In this document: piece after piece, positions 57,835-64,000 of the stretch | Numbering within the stretch: position 1 is the first letter of the stretch | Layout: every line of letters begins with the position of its first letter | Assembly (NCBI GenBank): GCA_029959085.1 | Contig: JARWIR010000002.1 | Location: 78,892,224 to 78,956,223 of the forward strand | Direction: 5' to 3' | From: Nemophila menziesii | Lineage: Eukaryota; Streptophyta; Magnoliopsida; Boraginales; Hydrophyllaceae | Length of the DNA stretch: 64,000 nucleotides | Notes under the pieces: generated by a model | Told to the model about the DNA's origin: nothing | The model's database searches: none | The model's input: only the letters and a program-made list of their open reading frames with translations | Position numbers and translations under genes: made by a program

Positions 57835-60300
57835 GGTAGAGGTAGAAAACAATGAATGGTTCTAGAGAAAAATATATAAAAAGTCTCATGTAGTAATATT
57901 AGATAAATAATGCAACTACACCTAATATACACATAATCAACATCTCATAAGTCAAGTTCAGATTAATTTCGTAATGCCAGAAGAAGCGGTTTTCACTTAG
58001 TTTATGATGATGACTATAGGGTGATCATAGGTCCTAGTATAGTATTTATGGTCCACTTAAATATGCCCTAATTTCTCAATTGGTACTCAACCTTTTATCT
58101 AGAAATCCTAAGGTCTTTACGTTTATAACGTCGACATAGGGACGATATGATATGTATATTCGGATAATGAAAATTGAGCTTTTGGCTCTCTCCTCACTAA
58201 CCATCAACTTATCTCCATATAGCTTGAGTTTCACTCAAAGATGTTCATCCTAAACCCAAATATGATGCTTTTTTATTTGCATCCCCTAAATAACCCAACA
58301 CGAACTTTTATGATGATTACTTAACAAAATTCCTCTTTGCTGGTCTGATTCATATATTCTTTTTCATATCATTTTTTTCTTTTCTAAGCTAGTCATGACT
58401 CTCTTTTTAATGTGAGATATCATGATACTTTTTCATATTATTTTTCAATAATTTTTTCTTTTACCCCGACAAAGGGTTACAATAATAACTCATCATCAAT
58501 TATATCACAATTACAATTCAAACTTTCCTAAATCCAATGTTCCTAAATGATGAAACACACCACCTCAAACTCAAACTCTAAAACGACTTATCTCAGGGTT
58601 GCGATTTGAGTGTGGGGTCATATGGACAAGTCCTATAAACTAAGAGGTATGGCTTATAATGTGGCTAATAAAAGGTTTTAGAAAGGATTAGAGGGGTTAA
58701 GACGACTAATAATATATTCAATTAAAACTGGTGAGAAAGCTAAAAGGCTTCAAGTGGCTTATCTGAAAGAACATCCTTATTCATTTTTCTAACTTACTAG
58801 ATCTTGTCACTTTTTCACTTTTAGTTCATAGAATAAGAAGTTTTATCAACTAATTTCTGACCTCACGTTCTACACAGCGCTCACGGCTCCCTAAGATTCA
58901 ACTTGACTCTTCATACCCATTGCTTATTAATTTTATCTATCCTCATGCATGCATACTAGGGTGTATTGTGACACTGTTCAACAAAATACAACTTACTATC
59001 ATTGACTTAACTAGGAACATGCTCAAATAAATACATTTACCATATTCTATTCCAATTCTTTAACCTAAAAATTTTGAATTTTATGTGAAAAAAAAGGAAG
59101 ATGAGAATAACAAATCCCCACCCGAACTCAATACTGAGTCGAGTCCCCACGACTCGAAAAAGACTCAATAAATCAATAAAATTTAAACTAAAGCATAAGC
59201 AAATAAGGAGAAAAGTATTAGGATACTTTACTCATGTGAAGACCATCTCGTTCAAGTGTAGGTAACTTGGATATATTCTTGTTCTTCTTCCTCATATTTT
59301 GATTCTTTCTCTTGTAATACATGCATCCCGACTTCTTTTTATCTCTACTAACCCACAACTCAAGATGCACCAAGTATGAATTTAAGTTTATGAATGTTTG
59401 GTGTATCTTGAAGTTGTTGTTTGGATGGAGGAATATGAGTAATAGAGGAAGGAAATAACTTTCTTGTGGTGGAAGAATTCTTGAACTTTATAATCCATGT
59501 GTGTTGTTGAAGGTTTGATCAAGTTTCAAGGGTGTTCCAATGGAGTTTGGGACTACTATATTCGTTTTGGTGAAGTAAAGGGAGGCTAGGATTAGGTATT
59601 TCCTAGTAGAGACCATAACGTCTCTTAAAAAGCTTCATAACCACCACTGCACCGCTAGCCACTCATAGGGCCAGCATGCCGGTAAATCTCACTGTCTTGG
59701 ACTATCGCGACCCTTGGCGCTTTTGACGACACGGTTAGAAACCGGGTTCCCATTTTGCAGAATCCAGGTGCCCGGTTTGTTTGACTTCTCCATTGGATAG
59801 ATATCGAAAGATACGCAGTTTAGGCTCGAGAAAAAGTAAATTCTGACTTCCGAGCGTAAAGTTATGGCCTTTCGAAGTTTTCCAGACCATGGCTCTGATT
59901 GTCGCGAATGACGACACAATGTCAGGCCGGCTAGCCACTCAGAAATCCAGCATGCTGGTACAACTCTCAAATACTTCTGTCTTACACCGTGACAACGAAC
60001 TGTGGATACCCTTGTCTTCGGACCGGCTAGCCGGTTATGGGACTGGAGTGCCGGTCTGAGGCTTTAAATATTACTGACCACAAACCGTCGCGACCCTTGG
60101 CACGTGTGACGATACGGTGGCTTCACCGCCTAGCCGCTAATATGGCCGCCATGCCGGTCGTGTGATTTTTCTTTCTGTCTTGGACCGTATCGTGAACCGT
60201 CGCGACGCTGGGAGGATACTGGCTAGCCGGCCATGGAACGGGATGCCGGTAAGAGTTGCTGAACCTGCGAAATTCTTCTAAACTTCACCCCAAACTTAGA
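57835..60300 (-). other. Element I 3' noncoding region
   Basis: It contains the PPT-like words at 58562, 59120, 59351 and 60287 (minus strand) besides 57570, the TTTTTCGAGTCGTGGGGAC block (59141-59162), the block with ATAACTTTACGCTCGG near 59865, and the palindrome array 59651-60250. No gene is supported; the 93- and 67-residue frames near 59700-59970 overlap this conserved noncoding block. Confidence 0.7.
59651..60250 (-). repeat. Paired-palindrome tandem array, element I
   Basis: Five repeats of a CCGGCTAGCCGG-type half, about 10 bp spacer, and a CATGCCGG half begin near 59651, 59926, 60022, 60124 and 60230. The last four are 96, 102 and 106 bp apart. ACCGGCTAGCCGGT at 60022-60035 is a perfect palindrome. 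ACCGTCGCGACCCTTGG-type sequence lies between units. Confidence 0.8.
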
Positions 60301-60489
60301 ATTTTACCTACCTACACAATAAAAGTACTACTCTTTCTCTCATATTAGATCTAACACATTAATATTATTAATATAAACTACATAAAAGATAATTTAAACT
60401 AGAAAGCAATCAAAACAAGGGATGTCTCATAAGGGCACTTTTGTTTAACGTCTTTCAAAGTTTGACGTGTTACCTCTGTTATTTATTTT

Positions 60490-60660
60490 TGATATAGCCT
60501 CCCCAGGAGTGAGTTAGGTTATCGAAATCTACCAATCTGATTTTGCAACTCTCTTTAGCTTTTATTTCAATCACTTTTGCAAGAATAAATCGAGTGATGA
60601 AGTATGGCCCTATCCAAGAACTTTTACGCTTGGGGTTGGTGGAGATTTCTACGCTACCTC
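60490..60660 (-). pseudogene. Element I integrase C-terminal remnant
   Basis: The minus strand reads KVEYGVGDEVA at the end of the protease frame, then in a shifted frame EISTNPKRKSSWIGPYFIT, VIEIKAKESCKIRLVD and NLTHSWGGYI. It lies directly after the protease, as in B and F, and matches FEVGQKVL...[11 protein letters not shown] of A. Confidence 0.65.
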
Positions 60661-61200
60661 GTCTCCTACCCCATACTCAACTTTTTCTTTCTTTCTCATA
60701 GTATCTTGTGGACTTGTAACATCTGATGTCACAACTCCGATTGTCGAAAGTTCTTGTGACTCATTTTTCTTCTTCTTTCCCGAAACATAGAACGTTTCAG
60801 ATTTATCTTCAATACAGAGGGCCACGGTTCCCTCATTCACATTGGCTATGGTGATGCTCGTGGCTAAGAATGGATGCCCAAGTATGAATGAGACGTTTTT
60901 ATCTGCTTCATAGTATAAAATAATGAAATCTGTGGGAATGACAAGATTACCTACTTGGACGAGTACATCTTCTATTACTCCCCACGAATTGGTTGTTGAT
61001 CGATTTGCAAATTGTAAGATTATGGATGTCATTTATGCGTCTCTAACACCAATCGTCTCGAATACACTTTTTGGCATGAGATTCATACTTGAACCCGAAT
61101 CACACATCGCTTTTCCGTCAAATATACCACCTATTTTAATTGGGATATTAAAACCTCCAAGATCATCAAGATTTGGTGGTAACTTTCGCTAAACTTTCAC
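60649..61200 (-). pseudogene. Element I aspartic protease
   Basis: The minus strand reads KLPPNLDDLGGFNIPIKIGG, KAMCDSGSSMNLMPKSVFE (DSG active site intact), a TAG/TGA break, then the open stretch 60649-61032: MTSIILQFANRST, VIEDVLVQVGNLVIPTDFI and ILGHPFLATSI. After residue 80 the product becomes a Lys-rich linker that leads into the integrase tail. Confidence 0.78.
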
Positions 61201-62117
61201 CGATATCCCTTCATTCAGTGCCACAGTCTTGGATTCCGTGAACTTATTTTTATTGGAGAGTGTCTCCATGAAGAATCGATGAAAGATTTGCTTTCCCTTA
61301 ATAGCTTCGAGTAAATAGACGTTGATTTTCACTTGATTTAACGTATCTATACACTTGTTATACGCGTGATCATTAAGTAGTAATAGATATGGTTGTGGAT
61401 AATAGCATTGTAGGGGTCGCAGTCTCGCCTTTCTTTTCTCTTCCATTCTTGGTGCATCAACTACCTCTCTTGGCTTCTCAATCTCATCCTGATATACCTC
61501 TTCAACTCAATCCTTGACTATTATCTCATCTAAGTTCATAACATCTACGTTTAACTTGATTGGCTTATTCTCTTCGGGAAAATCCACTTCACTAGACGTA
61601 GATGGTGGTGATTCAGTTATCTTTCCAACTTGAAGACTAATAGTCCTACATGATATGTGACCAACCTTGTCATCAACGTATCATATCTTTCTCATGTTAG
61701 TATTTGTACCGTGATTCAATTGTAAGGGTTGGCTTTGTTGCATTTGTTATATGACTGTAGTGAGCCGCATCTCATTTTGCCTTAAAAGGTTATTTTCGTT
61801 GTTGTAGATCCTGCATTACTGATGCATTCACGTCAATCTTTTCCTCAATTTTGATCATATTGTCCTTTAAGAATTTGATGAATTGACTAAGATTGTCAAT
61901 CAACTTGACGATACCTTCTTATGGATGTGATGGAAGTGCAATTGGACCTTGACTCTCATTGTACGCATTGTAATTTAATGGTTGATTTGCTTGATTTTTA
62001 TAGGCTTATACACGCAAATATAGATTTTGAGGTGGCGTTTGATAAATAGTTTCTTAAGTCGAGGTTGATATGAATAGTTATAAATGGGGACCCTACTTGG
62101 AAGATTGTTGGATTTGA
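61201..62117 (-). pseudogene. Element I gag-protease spacer
   Basis: The open stretch 61189-61446 reads YPQPYLLLLNDHAYNKCID, LNQVKINVYLLEAIKGKQIF and FFMETLSNKNK, matching the LNIKIPLLEAIKDIPKYVK region of A. Further upstream are acidic and Gln-rich pieces with stops. Confidence 0.65.
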
Positions 62118-62515
62118 TTACCTTGGTATAATTCTGCAAAATTTCCTATTTTCCATGGAATATCCATGGGTTGCGTTCACGACCTTCATCTCAGATTCTT
62201 TGCTTTGGTAGTGTTTTTCAACAATCATAGCAAGCTCCTGTATTTGATATTGCAAGCTTGAAAACTTCACCTCTATATCAGTACTAGTGGTGGGAGTTCG
62301 TGATTGTGGCCAACTCATGTCGGTTTCGATAGTTCTCTTCATACCACTCTTTGCTTCATTTGGATCTATGGACACAATGCCACGACCCAGATCATCTACT
62401 CTCAACCATGACTCTGAATTGAGTCCTTTATAGAACATGGCTAACTGTAATTCGGGAGCGTATCCGTGTAGTGGACATCTTGCCAACTTCTCATGGGGTA
62501 GCATGAGGCTACTCA
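62118..62515 (-). pseudogene. Element I gag C-terminal half, 5' truncated
   Basis: The open stretch encodes KLARCPLHGYAPELQLAMFY, KGLNSESWLRVDDLGRG and MKRTIETDMSWPQS, homologous to A (LRKCPLHGYSLELQLGIFY) and F (LSMFYKGLDGNSSLRVD). The capsid N-terminal half is missing: gag homology stops near 62500 and the next sequence is unrelated. Confidence 0.75.
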
Positions 62516-63199
62516 TACTCTTGATAAACCAGGTACTCGTGTTTGCCCGAGTCGTGAGGATCTTGAGGTTCGGTGGCTCTTTGGCGGCAGTCTCAAAAAC
62601 GAGTTTTTCGGCATCCCCCTAGATCTAAATCGGCAAAGGAAATAACCCTAGCATAAAGTGAAAGTGGTTTTATCATCAAGAAAATAGATGAACGAGAGCA
62701 AGGCGGTCATTAGGCGTTAAATCGGGGTGATTTAGGAGAAAAAACATCTAACTTTTCTCTAATATTCTTTTTTTCAGAGGAAACGCCTTACTGGTTCAAA
62801 TGTATGAATAATGGGTTGACAATACAAATTCGTGAATCTGATAAAATTACAGTTAAAACTAGTGGAATCGATGCAAGTGTATGAATTATACTTGGTAGAG
62901 AATAATGAACACGAAAAAATGAAAAATAAACACACAAAAATATAAAATTGTGAAGAATATGTACATGAATTCCAGAAATCTCTTTCTTACATATAAAGTT
63001 TTGTATACATTAAATCAGAAAAGAAGAATGAAAAAAATAAAATAAAAATAGATAAAAAAATAATAATAATGTGATAGAAATTATACTTGAAATCCATAAT
63101 ATTCTTATTTTAGTATATTTTTTTACTGAACAATAAGATTTTTGATTGATAAAAAAAATGTTTTGAACAAATAAGGAGGGAGAACGTGCCAATCAAAAA
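62516..63199. other. No assigned gene; short coding-like segment at 62519-62647
   Basis: The plus strand at 62519-62647 is open and reads DKPGTRVCPSREDLEVRWLF and LKNEFFGIPLDLNRQRK before a TAA, with balanced amino-acid composition unlike the nearby AT-rich DNA. It could be a captured exon fragment, or chance. The rest is AT-rich without coding signal. Confidence 0.3.
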
Positions 63200-63481
63200 G
63201 GATTTGGATCCTCTCCTAACTAGCTTCTATACTAACTATCCTAACAACCAATCATAATTAAGAAAATTATATTTTATTATATTTATCTATACTTAATTTT
63301 TTAATTCCTAAAATACTACACAATTTACATCTATTATAAAACTCCTATTATAATCTTTTAATTGATTTACCAACCATTTATAATATATTTTCAAATCTTA
63401 TTGTTTATAATCTTAAGAGCAATGATATGATTGGTTGTTAGGATAGTTAGTATAGAAGCTAGTTAGGAGAGGATCCAAATT
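63200..63481. mobile_element. MITE with about 55-bp terminal inverted repeats
   Basis: The left arm (TTTGGATCCTCTCCTAAC ... CAACCAATCAT) is repeated in reverse at the right (ATGATTGGTTG ... GGAGAGGATCC). CAATCAAAAA flanks the element on both sides (63190-63199 and 63482-63491) as a 10-bp target duplication. A 9-10-bp duplication with long arms suggests a Mutator-type origin. No ORF. Confidence 0.88.
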
Positions 63482-63491
63482 CAATCAAAAA

Positions 63492-64000
63492 ACACCAAAG
63501 ATATGAAATACAATTTCCATTTTAAACTAATTATATTCTTTAATTATAAAAATTTGTTACTTTAATTCTATATTAAATGTATATTAAATATAGGAGTTCC
63601 ACAGTTTCAGTATATTAAAATTAAAGTAAATAGATCAAAAAGTATTTTAGTTAACGTATTTTTAATTGTACAGAAAAGCTCTCCTTAAAATTTCAGCTTA
63701 ATCTTTTTTAATAGAATATTATATAAAACAATTTGAAAATCCAGAACTAATAATATGATATTTACTTATGGTCGTTAGACTTACCTCTTAAATGCAAAAA
63801 GTGAAATCTGTATCTCTATGGATTGTATGAAGTACAACCAACCATATACGGAAATGCGTACACCGGCTTGTCTTATGCATTCCACTAAAATAAACCTCCA
63901 GTCAATTATTGGAATAAAATGCGTTGTATGAATGCCGATCCTTTTCTATTCATCTAACCAAAACTAGTAAACGTGATATCAATTTATTACATGTCCAAAA
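63492..64000. other. No gene recognised
   Basis: AT-rich sequence to the end of the window without a supported coding region. Confidence 0.5.

Noticed and set aside
57574..57932. Three overlapping frames encoding poly-Ser, poly-Leu and poly-Phe
   Set aside because: They are translations of the GAA/GGA microsatellite in three frames; there is no non-repeat coding part.

Overview
This 64-kb window is plant nuclear repeat DNA, probably pericentromeric or heterochromatic and probably from a dicot. The evidence is a stack of nested Athila-like Ty3/gypsy LTR retrotransposons, with primer-binding sites of the tRNA-Asp type (TGGCGCCGCTGCCGGGG), L1-like LINE remnants, MITE/foldback elements and long AT, GA and GAA microsatellites. 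I found no convincing host gene, tRNA, rRNA or CRISPR array. Every recognisable protein is transposon-derived and almost all are broken.

Layout. 130-5500: an L1-like LINE on the minus strand with an internally inverted zinc-finger segment. 5510-9120: no genes; three foldback/MITE structures, including a +/-/+ triple of one element carrying a 16-bp minisatellite. 9370-10286 plus 20148-20211: a second LINE (minus), split by LTR element B (10287-20147). Solo LTR C (18526-20089, target duplication TATAT) lies inside B's 3' LTR. 20212-27335: element D, a non-autonomous LTR element with two LTRs and an acidic ORF. 27336-31072: a reversed LTR family (E1, E2) rearranged with a D-like 3' end and LTR (D2). 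31504-32596: LTR fragments G1 and G2. 32597-36712 and 42473-42766: element F, interrupted by reversed Athila H (36713-42472). 42767-54840: element A, the only copy with gag, protease, RT, RNase H and integrase still in order. 54841-55975: reversed B-like LTR fragment. 55976-62515: reversed element I. 62516-64000: no assigned gene, with a clean MITE at 63200-63481.

How the parts relate. A and H look like the lineage that once encoded enzymes. B, F and I share a reduced plan: gag or gag remnant, protease, then directly the integrase C-terminal (GD-V...W-GP) segment, with RT, RNase H and the integrase core missing. D has lost protease as well. All elements keep the signals needed for trans mobilisation (LTRs, PBS, PPT) and the same unusual 3' noncoding organisation: a PPT-like word, TTGAGTTTGGGGT, repeated five times at corresponding positions, and a GC-rich array of paired short palindromes. 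In A, B and D a small ORF starts 8-10 nt after the second copy of the word. This shared 3' architecture, kept in elements that lost their enzymes, is the most interesting pattern here. All homology statements rest on reading motifs by eye, without database searches.
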